From NCBI RefSeq assembly GCF_014653435.1, contig NZ_BNAO01000012.1, positions 1-60,136 of the forward strand: a stretch of 60,136 nt of DNA. The letters run 5' to 3'. The notes beneath the pieces are model-generated. The model was not told the DNA's origin and did no database searches. It saw only the letters and a list, made by a program, of their open reading frames with translations. A program made the position numbers and the translations under genes. This stretch comes from Alishewanella longhuensis. Its GTDB lineage: Bacteria > Pseudomonadota > Gammaproteobacteria > Enterobacterales > Alteromonadaceae. Positions 17,139 to 24,900 of this stretch are shown here, in pieces (positions within the stretch are counted from its first letter, which is position 1; each line of letters opens with the position of its first letter).

Positions 17139-17588
17139 ATGCTGAATTTTACCGATGAACAAATCGTTTTTCAGGAAGTACCTGGCGAAGTATCACTGGC
17201 ATATACCATTGCCGGTTGCCCGCTGGGTTGCAAAGGCTGTCATAGCAGCTATAGCTGGCACACTGCACAAGGCACAGTGTTATCCCATAACTACCTGCAA
17301 CAACGCTTAAACACATATCAGGGCCTGATTAGCTGCGTCCTGTTTTTAGGGGGGGAATGGCAACCGCAGGCGTTACTACCGCTGTTAATCCTGGCTCGCA
17401 GCGCGGGCCTGAATACCTGCTTATATACCGGGCTGGACGATGTCAGCCCTGAGCTAAAGCAACAACTGATCTATCTGAAGACCGGCCGCTGGCTGGCGGA
17501 ACTGGGAGGCCTAAGCAGCCCAGGCACTAACCAAAGATTTATTGATTTACGCACAGGCCACTGCCTGAACCATTTATTTATTCGTTAA
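17139..17588 (+). CDS. nrdG: Anaerobic ribonucleotide reductase-activating protein NrdG (radical SAM)
   Basis: The 149-residue protein has the radical-SAM cluster motif CPLGCKGCHS (CX3CX2C) near residue 27, followed by FLGGEW, equivalent to the GGE motif. NrdG reduces S-adenosylmethionine and abstracts a hydrogen from the NrdD glycine to form the glycyl radical. It stands before nrdD (21 nt), the reverse of the E. coli order. Both lie downstream of a perfect FNR box, so expression is expected in the absence of oxygen. Confidence 0.92.
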   Translation: MLNFTDEQIVFQEVPGEVSLAYTIAGCPLGCKGCHSSYSWHTAQGTVLSHNYLQQRLNTYQGLISCVLFLGGEWQPQALLPLLILARSAGLNTCLYTGLDDVSPELKQQLIYLKTGRWLAELGGLSSPGTNQRFIDLRTGHCLNHLFIR

Positions 17589-17609
17589 CCACCTGCTGAG
17601 GGATACGCT

Positions 17610-19433
17610 ATGCAAGCACTCAACTTTCACCAACTCCAACAAAAGCTCGATTTTATTCATAATTACCTGCACGCCATCAACGCCGCTGATGGCTCTAAGT
17701 TAGATGCCAATGCCAATGTTACCCAGAAAAATATCGCCACATTGGAAGCGGAGCTGATGAAAGATCATTTTATTCAAGTTAATCGTGCCTTGGTCAGCAA
17801 TAAAATCAGCCAGTTATTTGGTGCCGAGCTGGCAGCCGAATATCTGCGTCAGATAGCACAGCACGAAATTTACGTGCACGATGAAACCAGCTTAAAGCCG
17901 TACTGTGTGTCGGTGACTATGTATCCGTTTTTACGTGATGGTTTAACGAAACTGGGGGGCGAGTCACAAGCTCCGAAACATTTGGAATCGTTTTGTGGCT
18001 GTTTCGTCAATTTTGTGTTTGCGGTATCCAGCCAGTTTGCCGGTGCTGTCGCCACCGTAGAGTTTCTTACTTACTTTGATTATTTTGCCCGTAAAGACTA
18101 TGGCGACAACTATCTGCACACCCACACCAAACAGATTGAAAACCATCTGCAGCATGTGGTCTATGCGCTAAACCAGCCAGCCGCTGCCCGCGGTTATCAG
18201 AGTGTATTCTGGAATATTTCGATCTATGACCAGCATTACTTTAACAGTATGTTTGGCAGTTTTGTGTTTCCGGATTTCGTCAAACCTGAGTGGCCGTCGG
18301 TCGCTGCTTTACAGCAGTTTTTCCTTAGCTGGTTTAATAAAGAGCGCGAAAAAACCGTACTGACTTTCCCTGTCGTCACCGTAGCCATGCTAACGGATAA
18401 CGGTAAATGTAAAGACACAGCCTTCGCCAATGATATCGCCGGCGAGATGGCGGCGGGTAACGCATTCTTTATCTATCAGTCAGACAACGCCGACTCCTTA
18501 GCCAGCTGCTGCCGGCTACGCAGTGAAATTAGTGATAATACCTTTTCTTACTCGCTTGGCGCTGGCGGTGTCGCTACCGGTTCCATCAACGTGATTACCA
18601 TCAATATGAACCGTTTAGTGCAGGATGGCCGCGATTTAGCCACCGAGATAACTAAAATCCATAAGTATCAGGTGGCGTACCGTAAACTAATGGAAGAATA
18701 CAAAGCCGCCGGCCTGCTTACAGTGTACGACGCTGGTTTTATCAGCCTGGATAAGCAGTTTCTGACGATAGGTATTAACGGCATGGTGGAAGCCGCAGAA
18801 TCACAAGGCTTAGTGGCCAGCAATAACCCAGCCTATATCGGCTTTGTGCAGCAACAGCTAAAAGTAATTTTTGATGCTAATAAAGCCGCTAAAGCCGAAT
18901 ATGGTTATATGTTTAATACTGAGTTTGTGCCGGCGGAAAACCTGGGTGTGAAAAATGCTAAGTGGGACCGCGAAGATGGCTACCTGGTGACGCGCGATTG
19001 CTATAACTCGTATTTTTATGTGGTAGAGGATGAACAGAGCAATACGCTGGATAAGTTTCAACTGCATGGCCGCGAACTGTTAGATTACCTCGATGGCGGT
19101 TCGGCACTACATTTAAATCTGGAAGAAAAGCTCGATCAGCCAGGTTACCTAAACCTGCTCAACCTTGCCGCCCATACCGGCTGCAATTACTTTTGTGTCA
19201 ACGTCAAAATTACCATCTGTAACCAATGTGAAACCATCGATAAACGCACCCTGTGTGCCTGCCCGAAATGTGGCAGTAAAGATATTGACTACGGCACCCG
19301 GGTTATCGGCTATTTAAAACGAGTATCAGCTTTTAGCAGCGGCCGCAGATTAGAGCATAACTTGCGGCATTATCACCGCCAGAGTAATCACCACTACCAG
19401 CAAGACAACGCTGTAGCACAACAAACAGCTTAA
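17610..19433 (+). CDS. nrdD: Anaerobic (class III) ribonucleoside-triphosphate reductase NrdD
   Basis: The 607-residue enzyme makes dNTPs without oxygen. The C terminus has the glycyl-radical motif RVIGYLKRV with Gly567, preceded by the four-Cys zinc site CNQC...CPKC. An active-site-region cysteine pair lies in SCCRLRSE. E. coli NrdD is about 712 residues and begins with an ATP-cone. Here the protein starts directly with NFHQLQQKLDFIHNYL, and I see no cone, so allosteric activity control by ATP/dATP may be absent. It follows nrdG and is terminated by a hairpin. Confidence 0.92.
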   Translation: MQALNFHQLQQKLDFIHNYLHAINAADGSKLDANANVTQKNIATLEAELMKDHFIQVNRALVSNKISQLFGAELAAEYLRQIAQHEIYVHDETSLKPYCVSVTMYPFLRDGLTKLGGESQAPKHLESFCGCFVNFVFAVSSQFAGAVATVEFLTYFDYFARKDYGDNYLHTHTKQIENHLQHVVYALNQPAAARGYQSVFWNISIYDQHYFNSMFGSFVFPDFVKPEWPSVAALQQFFLSWFNKEREKTVLTFPVVTVAMLTDNGKCKDTAFANDIAGEMAAGNAFFIYQSDNADSLASCCRLRSEISDNTFSYSLGAGGVATGSINVITINMNRLVQDGRDLATEITKIHKYQVAYRKLMEEYKAAGLLTVYDAGFISLDKQFLTIGINGMVEAAESQGLVASNNPAYIGFVQQQLKVIFDANKAAKAEYGYMFNTEFVPAENLGVKNAKWDREDGYLVTRDCYNSYFYVVEDEQSNTLDKFQLHGRELLDYLDGGSALHLNLEEKLDQPGYLNLLNLAAHTGCNYFCVNVKITICNQCETIDKRTLCACPKCGSKDIDYGTRVIGYLKRVSAFSSGRRLEHNLRHYHRQSNHHYQQDNAVAQQTA

Positions 19434-19440
19434 CTTGTCA

Positions 19441-19460
19441 GGGGTGCATCATTGCACCCC
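19441..19460 (+). terminator. Hairpin after nrdD
   Basis: GGGGTGCA-TCAT-TGCACCCC is a perfect 8-bp stem with a tetraloop, 7 nt after the nrdD stop. Only a short T run (GCTTTA) follows, so it may act as a weak or Rho-assisted terminator. Confidence 0.6.
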
Positions 19461-19555
19461 GCTTTACTCACAATACCAGCTGATAGTACTGCTTTAGCAA
19501 TATTTACCCATAACCAAGCCGTGATATAGCATGGGCCCGAGCTTATATTCAGAGA

Positions 19556-19708
19556 ATGGTGATGAACAAAAAACCTCATTTAACTGTCGCCATGCAACTT
19601 GAACAGCGGAGCTGGTCCGCGGGATAAACCTTAAGGATGGGTTCACGGCGTGTTTACCTGAGCAGACCGATTCCGATCCCAACTGACACCCGCAGCGGTG
19701 TCTTTTTT
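19556..19708 (+). ncRNA. Possible small structured RNA ending in a terminator
   Basis: The 400-bp gap between nrdD and the broken CBS gene holds no convincing coding gene. It ends with a strong plus-strand terminator, although no gene precedes it. Upstream lie several self-complementary parts (GCGGA-GCTGG-TCCGC; AACC...GGGTT; CACGGCGTG). A 62-codon minus-strand frame covers the area, but its composition does not look protein-like. I infer a small RNA or the remnant of a regulatory leader; I do not recognise any known family. Confidence 0.3.
19685..19708 (+). terminator. Rho-independent terminator in the nrdD-CBS gap
   Basis: GACACC-CGCAGC-GGTGTC followed by TTTTTT. The stem is 6 bp, perfect, with an ideal T run. 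It is about 250 nt after nrdD, so it more likely ends a separate short transcript. Confidence 0.75.
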
Positions 19709-19812
19709 GTTATTAACTCCCTATTAATTGCCCCGCTTTGGTGCTCATACCGGATTTAACCTTGCAACACCAAGCCAAAAACCTATTTACTGCCTTACTA
19801 TAACTGGGCCTG

Positions 19813-20344
19813 ATTAAACGCGACAGCGAGCAGTTGTCGGCCATTGCACTAGCTCAACGGTTAAAGGTAGCACTGTTATTGCAAAAACTCTGGCTTAAAC
19901 ACGGCATGCAAAAACCGAAACAGAAATATGATCCGGTACATTTGCACCAGGATGCATCGCCACTAAAACGGCTGGGCTTGCAACCGGAAGACTTGCTCAG
20001 TGCGTTAAACAGTTTTAATACCGTAGTGGATATCAGCGAACAGGATTTAGAGTGGCCATATCATCATACACAGCTTAATGCTTATCAACGTAAAAGCGGT
20101 GAGATACGCTGTCGTGATATCATATCCCGCGATCTTATTACCCGTGGGGCCCAACAGCGCCGTAGCCTCTGTATGGCAGCTGCTGCGCAAGCATAAAGTC
20201 AGCATCCTGCCGGTAACCGACACAAAGCAGCAACTGCTGGGTGTCGTGTCGACTATTCCGGTGCTAAATACGCAGCAACAGCTGGTTGGTATAATTACCC
20301 ACTCCGACCTTATCACTGCGCTGTTTAACAGCAAGCTGGCCTGA
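19813..20344 (+). pseudogene. Decayed HPP-family/CBS-domain protein
   Basis: Two overlapping frames together give the C-terminal part of an HPP-CBS protein. The first reads LQPEDLLSALNSFNTVVDISEQDLE...AYQRKSGEIRCRDIISRDLIT up to about 20150. The sequence then continues one frame over as VGPNSAVASVWQLLRKHKVSILPVTDTKQQLLGVVS and later VLNTQQQLVGIITHSDLI. A frameshift near 20150, an apparent deletion between the two CBS motifs, and a stop at the 5' side show it is broken. HPP proteins are transporters; some act in nitrite uptake, but the membrane part is not seen here. The remnant ends flush with the neighbouring chemoreceptor gene. Confidence 0.75.
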
Positions 20345-22306
20345 TCAGGCAAGTTTAAAACGGCCAACTAACGTCTGCAATTGCTCAGTCAAACGCGCCA
20401 GTTCGCGGCTGGTGCTGGCAGTTTGCTCTGCCCCAGCACTGGTTTGCACGGCAACATCGCTGATACTCAGTACTTTCTGGTTAATTTCGTCGGCAACAGT
20501 ACTTTGCTGCTCAGCGGCAGAAGCTATTTGCATATTTTTATCGTTTATCCCACTAATACCGCTTAACACACCGGCCAGTATGGTGCCGGTTTCTGCGACT
20601 TTATCACTACCCTCCTGCGCCTGACCCAGGCTTAGGCGCATTGCATCTGTAGCCTGCTGAGCGCCCTGCTGCAATCCTTCTATCATGCGCTGAATATCGC
20701 CGGTTGATTGGGCGGTACGCTGTGCCAATGTGCGAACTTCGTCTGCCACTACCGCAAAGCCCCGTCCCTGTTCACCGGCACGGGCCGCTTCAATGGCAGC
20801 ATTAAGCGCTAGCAAGTTAGTTTGTTCGGCTATGCCACGTATAACATCCAGTACCGATGTAATAGCATCGCTATCATGTTTTACTTTATCAATCACTTTA
20901 GCCGTACTGTCTACCTGTGCTGACAAACGGTTAATAAGGGTTATGCTCTGCTCCAGTTTAGCCTGACCTTGCGTCGCACCTGCCTGCACCGACTCAGATA
21001 ACTCAGCCGCTTCTGCGGTGCTACTGGCCACATCACGCACAGTGGCACTCATTTCGTGCATAGCAGTCGCTACCATCTCGGTATCCTGTTGTTGCTGTTG
21101 CACACCTTTGCTGGTTTGCAACGTCACTGCTGACGATTGCTCTGCCGCCGTTGCCACTTGTACCGTTGCCGCGCCGACATCATTAATAATGCGTTGCAGT
21201 TCCTGCGCCATACTATTGGTACTGTGCGCAATGCGGCCAAACTCGTCTGTACCCTGATAGTAACTGCGTGCTGTAAGATCGCGTTGCGCCAGCGCAGCGA
21301 TGGTACTTTCTATGCTATGCACGGCGGACGCGACGCTACGCACTGTAATCATTGTGACGACTACCAGCACTACCGCTATCAATAGTAATATTGCTAAAAG
21401 CAGCCACAACTGCCGTGTCGCTTGCTGATTTAGCTGCTCTGCTGATGCTGCGATATCCCGGCTTAAGAGTTGTTCAAATTCACTCATCTGCGCCAAACGG
21501 CTGCTAGATATATCAAACCACTGGCCATCATCTACATTTAATGCAGCACCAATTGCAGTAATAAATGCCAGTTGTTGTAACCGTGCCACCTCAGCAAAGC
21601 TATTATGCTGTATTACCTGCTGCCAGTGCAGTTGTTGCTCCGGGCTAACCATGCGTAAGAAGTTTTCCGCATAGGCATTGTAAGTTCCCAGATTATTGCT
21701 AAAGCGTGCCAGCAATTCGCCGGTAAAACTACCTTGGCTAAATACCAAGCCCAAAATGGCACGTTCACGCCCCGCGCGTTCTTTCATTTCAATAAACTGG
21801 TTTAATGTTGCCAGCTGTTTGGCCATTTCGCGATGCTGTACGTCTACTTCCAACTGGTGGTTTAACGCTATCATTGCTGTAATTAATGCCGTATATCGCT
21901 CAGCTGATACGGTATTGGTCATAGCTAATTGGTCAATCTGCCGTCGCAGTTCTGATAACTGCTGCAACTGTTGCTGTAAAGGTTGTAACTGCGGTAAACG
22001 CAATGCCATAAATGCCTGCAACTGCTGATCACTTTGTTGGCGTAACTGAGCTAACCGCTCGGCAAAACGTTTGCCGGAGCTGGCCAGAAACACCCCACTG
22101 GCGCCGCGTTCGGCTTGCAAAGTCCCCACCAATGCATTCATTGTCACAGAGGCTTCTATCGAGCTAATGACATGCTGTGCCAGCGCTACCTGTTGCCAAC
22201 TGGCTGTTAGCCTTCCCCCCGCCAGCCACAAAGCAGCTAAGGCCGGTAATAGAAGTAATAACATCAATTTCTGACTGATTGCCAAATTGCGGATAAAACG
22301 CCTCAT
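20345..22306 (-). CDS. Methyl-accepting chemotaxis protein with a nitrate/nitrite-sensing (NIT) domain
   Basis: The roughly 653-residue receptor has a first membrane helix near residues 15-32. A periplasmic NIT-type helical domain follows, starting [26 protein letters not shown], the family's conserved QxERG pattern. A second helix ([18 protein letters not shown]), a HAMP domain, and the MCP signalling tip with [37 protein letters not shown] complete it. NIT domains are proposed to bind nitrate or nitrite, so the cell may swim toward these acceptors. The start is ATG 22306 with GAGG upstream. An inverted repeat resembling a NorR box and a degenerate NarL pair lie just upstream. Confidence 0.88.
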   Translation of the reverse strand: MRRFIRNLAISQKLMLLLLLPALAALWLAGGRLTASWQQVALAQHVISSIEASVTMNALVGTLQAERGASGVFLASSGKRFAERLAQLRQQSDQQLQAFMALRLPQLQPLQQQLQQLSELRRQIDQLAMTNTVSAERYTALITAMIALNHQLEVDVQHREMAKQLATLNQFIEMKERAGRERAILGLVFSQGSFTGELLARFSNNLGTYNAYAENFLRMVSPEQQLHWQQVIQHNSFAEVARLQQLAFITAIGAALNVDDGQWFDISSSRLAQMSEFEQLLSRDIAASAEQLNQQATRQLWLLLAILLLIAVVLVVVTMITVRSVASAVHSIESTIAALAQRDLTARSYYQGTDEFGRIAHSTNSMAQELQRIINDVGAATVQVATAAEQSSAVTLQTSKGVQQQQQDTEMVATAMHEMSATVRDVASSTAEAAELSESVQAGATQGQAKLEQSITLINRLSAQVDSTAKVIDKVKHDSDAITSVLDVIRGIAEQTNLLALNAAIEAARAGEQGRGFAVVADEVRTLAQRTAQSTGDIQRMIEGLQQGAQQATDAMRLSLGQAQEGSDKVAETGTILAGVLSGISGINDKNMQIASAAEQQSTVADEINQKVLSISDVAVQTSAGAEQTASTSRELARLTEQLQTLVGRFKLA

Positions 22307-22339
22307 AAACAAAACCTCATGGTAAAAAGTACTGCCATT

Positions 22340-22358
22340 TTAGGTAAAAAATACCTAA
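22340..22358 (-). promoter_or_regulatory. Inverted repeat with GGT-N7-ACC core upstream of the NIT chemoreceptor
   Basis: TTAGGTA-AAAAA-TACCTAA is a perfect dyad and contains GGT-N7-ACC, the NorR-type box also found three times upstream of ric in this window. It is 34-52 bp upstream of the receptor ATG. I see no sigma-54 -24/-12 pair nearby, so another regulator could bind it. Confidence 0.45.
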
Positions 22359-22380
22359 GCGCCGAGCAGGCAAAGGTGAT

Positions 22381-22396
22381 TACCTCTTTGTAGTTA
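22381..22396 (-). promoter_or_regulatory. Degenerate NarL-like 7-2-7 site upstream of the chemoreceptor
   Basis: TACCTCT-TT-GTAGTTA has one perfect NarL heptamer and a second with two deviations in the 7-2-7 layout. The shared TT-GTAG core resembles the better sites before narK, narG and the second transporter. It is weaker than those. Confidence 0.35.
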
Positions 22397-22474
22397 GTTA
22401 ATTACCCCGCTATAGCCGCCATATCCGGTAAGCAGCTTTGTTACACTGGAAAAAATTGTTACTGAGCTTTGAAT

Positions 22475-22879
22475 ATGAATATTGCATCCTATCCCGACTT
22501 AATTCAGGCAGCCGCAATGCAAGATGAACCACAGCGGTTATTGTTTGTATTTGCCAAGGCAGAGCTGCCAAATGGCTATACCGATACGCAAAAACACAAC
22601 TTTGAACAAGGCCAGGGCGGTGCTTTGGCACCGGTGTTGTGTGTCGATAAACTACCGGACGAAGTTGCTGATTTCAGCGTTTTAGTGGCTGAATCAAAAA
22701 GTACCGGAGTCGACTGGGATATTGCTTTTGTGTCAGCCATTGGCGGCAGGGGCGGCTTCGCCCCTAATAACGATGAAGCAGCACAACCACTAAAAATGAT
22801 GACCGAGAAAATTCAGGGTGGCATGATTGCCGATTTTCTGACCTTTAATAAAGACGGCGAGTTAGTGGCATTGTATTAG
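22475..22879 (+). CDS. Conserved protein of unknown function
   Basis: A 134-residue acidic soluble protein without signal peptide or membrane segments. It starts at ATG 22475 (MNIASYPDLIQ) rather than the TTG two codons upstream. Visible stretches are RLLFVFAKAELP, GGALAPVLCVDKLPDEV, DWDIAFVSAIGG and a C-terminal FLTFNKDGELVAL. I believe similar proteins are widespread in proteobacteria and sometimes labelled ribonucleotide reductase subunit alpha without real evidence; I would not transfer that name. It is a single gene between the chemoreceptor and an NmrA gene, with a bidirectional terminator. Confidence 0.7.
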   Translation: MNIASYPDLIQAAAMQDEPQRLLFVFAKAELPNGYTDTQKHNFEQGQGGALAPVLCVDKLPDEVADFSVLVAESKSTGVDWDIAFVSAIGGRGGFAPNNDEAAQPLKMMTEKIQGGMIADFLTFNKDGELVALY

Positions 22880-22883
22880 CGAA

Positions 22884-22923
22884 CATGGGGGCGCCTTTTT
22901 CACTAGAAAACGGGCGCCCCATG
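22884..22923. terminator. Bidirectional terminator between convergent genes
   Basis: ATGGGGGCGCC and GGGCGCCCCAT form a GC-rich stem with an internal loop containing TTTTT on one strand and TTTTC on the other. It lies between the convergent genes ending at 22879 and 22929. Confidence 0.65.
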
Positions 22924-22928
22924 AGTTC

Positions 22929-23819
22929 CTACAGGTTATCTGCGGCCCATGCAGCAAAGCGGGTTGGCGTTCGTCCTGCAATTTGCTGCTCAAGTTCGAT
23001 GTCAGCCTTACCGATTTTAGTACCTAAATAGGTATACTCCTGAAAATAGCCAAACATCTGCGCCAGCTCAGCTGCGCCGGGAAAAAAGCCGGCGAATACT
23101 TCTGCAGGCACCTCCTGGTAACTGTAATGCTTACCTTGATGAGCCAGTTCGGTGATGATGTCGTCGAAACTCAGCAATTCCCCAACTACTGGTAAATACT
23201 GGCCCTGGCCGGCCATAGCTGGGTTGGCAAAGGCCCCTGCTACGGCAGCGCCCAGGTCATTGATATCCGCCATATGGATGCTTTTGCTGGCGCGGGCAAT
23301 CGGCAATGCCCACCCGGCAGCGCCATCTGACTGTGTGGTCGGCGCCAGGTTATTAAGCAGGTTCTGGTAAAAGAAAGTGGCAACGACAAAGCTATGGTGT
23401 TTAAACCCGGCCGCTGTCACCAGCTGGTCCACCACCGCTTTATTGCTAAAGTGAGGCACGTCGTATCGACCACTGCTAATGGTGTTGACGTTTGGCAGCG
23501 TCGACCAGATAAAGTGCTCAACGCCGGCAGCTTTGGCTGCTGCGATGGCATTTTTCGCCTGAGTAATTTCGTCTGTGCCAGGCTCCCAAAAGTTGGTCAC
23601 CGCAAATACGCCGTGGGCTCCGGCAAAGGCGGCGGCAAGGGAATCGGGATTGTTCAGATCGGCAAACACCACTTGATCCGCCTGCCCCTGGTAGGACTCG
23701 GGACGACGGCTTAAGGCTCGCACGTTAAAGTCGGTTGTCGATTTAATGGCATTGACCACCCCTTTACCCTGCTGACCGCTGGCACCCAACACAACAATGA
23801 TTTTCTTTGTACCGCTCAT
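22929..23819 (-). CDS. NmrA/HSCARG-family NAD(P)-binding protein
   Basis: The 296-residue Rossmann protein begins IIVVLGASGQQGKGVVNAI (GxxGxxG dinucleotide loop). It continues with RALSRRPES, VFADLNNPDSLAAAFAGAHGVFAVTNFWE, and then HFIWSTLPNV and HFSNKAVVDQL. This pattern is that of NmrA/HSCARG proteins, which are atypical short-chain dehydrogenases that often sense the NADP(H) state or reduce quinones; the Tyr-Lys pair of classical SDRs is not evident. It is divergent from a LysR regulator that may control it. Confidence 0.85.
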   Translation of the reverse strand: MSGTKKIIVVLGASGQQGKGVVNAIKSTTDFNVRALSRRPESYQGQADQVVFADLNNPDSLAAAFAGAHGVFAVTNFWEPGTDEITQAKNAIAAAKAAGVEHFIWSTLPNVNTISSGRYDVPHFSNKAVVDQLVTAAGFKHHSFVVATFFYQNLLNNLAPTTQSDGAAGWALPIARASKSIHMADINDLGAAVAGAFANPAMAGQGQYLPVVGELLSFDDIITELAHQGKHYSYQEVPAEVFAGFFPGAAELAQMFGYFQEYTYLGTKIGKADIELEQQIAGRTPTRFAAWAADNL

Positions 23820-23927
23820 AACTCACTCCAAATAGCTTTGATTTAACAACCACAGCAGTATATTAGTTTGAATTATGCATCTATATAGCTATTATCAAGC
23901 CAGTATAGTTGCAGATACGGAACAATT

Positions 23928-24788
23928 ATGGATTTAGAAGGAATGCAAGTGTTTGTGGCGATTGCCGACTGTGGCACTTTAACCGCTGCGGCGAGCAAGC
24001 TTGGCATAACCAAATCAACAGTAAGCCGAAGGCTGGCGGAGTACGAGTACCGGGTTGGTGCCAGCCTTTTTCGCCGCTCCACTCGCAATCTCTCCCTGAC
24101 AGATATCGGTAAGCAGCATTACACGCGCGTTCGGGAGTTGATCCATGATGCCGAAAATGCCCTGGCTGATATAGTAAACCTGAGCGCTGAACCTAAGGGA
24201 CTGCTGCGGATATCTGCTTCAATCCAGGGGGCTCAGGCAGTGCTTGCGCCCATACTATGGCGTTTTAAGCGGCATTATCCGCAAGTACAGCTGGAGCTGA
24301 TCATTACTGACCAAAACGTCGATCTGATCCGCGATGGCATCGACTTTACTGTGCGCATGGGGGACTTGGAAGACTCTGATTTGCTGGTGCGTAAGCTGGC
24401 GACAGGTTATCGAGCTATTGTCGCCAGTCCGGATTTTTTAAGTGCACACTTTGTTCCTAAAACGCTGGCTGATTTAAAGCGCTTGCCTGCCGTGGTGACA
24501 CAGCCAAACCAGCATCTGTGGCGATTTGCTTCGGGTGAGTCGGTTAGTGTGGCTTGGACAATCAGCGCCGGAACCATTGTCCTGGCACTGGATGCCTGTT
24601 TGCAGGGCTTCGGCATCGCCTTGTTACCCGAGCTGGCCTGCAAAGCACAAATTGAGCAAGGCCAACTGGTCCGCTTGCTCCCTGACCATACCCTGAAGCC
24701 CGTAGATATCTCGTTGGTATACCCGAGACTGCAGTATCAGAGCCCGGCCGCCCGCGCCTTTCTAAACCAGCTCACGTCAGGCACCTAG
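23928..24788 (+). CDS. LysR-family transcriptional regulator
   Basis: A 286-residue LTTR with an N-terminal winged HTH (MQVFVAIADCGTLTAAASKLGITKSTVSRRLAEYEYRVGASLFRRSTR) and a periplasmic-binding-like effector domain. It is divergently arranged with the NmrA gene, the usual arrangement for a LysR regulator and its target. Its last 12 codons and its 3' flank are the first copy of a 150-bp direct repeat. A second, mutated copy of this tail lies 2.5 kb further on. Confidence 0.88.
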   Translation: MDLEGMQVFVAIADCGTLTAAASKLGITKSTVSRRLAEYEYRVGASLFRRSTRNLSLTDIGKQHYTRVRELIHDAENALADIVNLSAEPKGLLRISASIQGAQAVLAPILWRFKRHYPQVQLELIITDQNVDLIRDGIDFTVRMGDLEDSDLLVRKLATGYRAIVASPDFLSAHFVPKTLADLKRLPAVVTQPNQHLWRFASGESVSVAWTISAGTIVLALDACLQGFGIALLPELACKAQIEQGQLVRLLPDHTLKPVDISLVYPRLQYQSPAARAFLNQLTSGT

Positions 24789-24900
24789 CGCCTCGTTTAT
24801 CGGCAACCTGCCTGAGTAAAGCGTCTGATTTGCTATAACACCGGAACCCTTGCTTGACTTGTAAAATGCTCCTAACTAGCATGATGTGTATAAAAAGTGT
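24751..24900 (+). repeat. 150-bp direct repeat, copy 1
   Basis: Copy 1 covers the last codons of lysR (RAFLNQLTSGT and stop), the following intergenic DNA and a promoter. It is about 87% identical to copy 2 (27246-27395) without gaps by manual alignment (about 20 differences). It ends exactly at the start of the hydrolase gene. Confidence 0.9.
24854..24882 (+). promoter_or_regulatory. Promoter with inverted repeat, copy 1
   Basis: TTGACT, 17 bp, TAGCAT. An inverted repeat ATGCT-N7-AGCAT spans the spacer and -10. The same layout is found before ccdA, where a better dyad (ATGCTA-N5-TAGCAT) is seen. It would drive the hydrolase from a start about 10 nt before its GTG. Confidence 0.55.

Noticed and set aside
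19494..19682. 62-codon minus-strand frame after nrdD
   Set aside because: No ribosome-binding site, no recognisable family, and it covers self-complementary DNA that ends in a plus-strand terminator.
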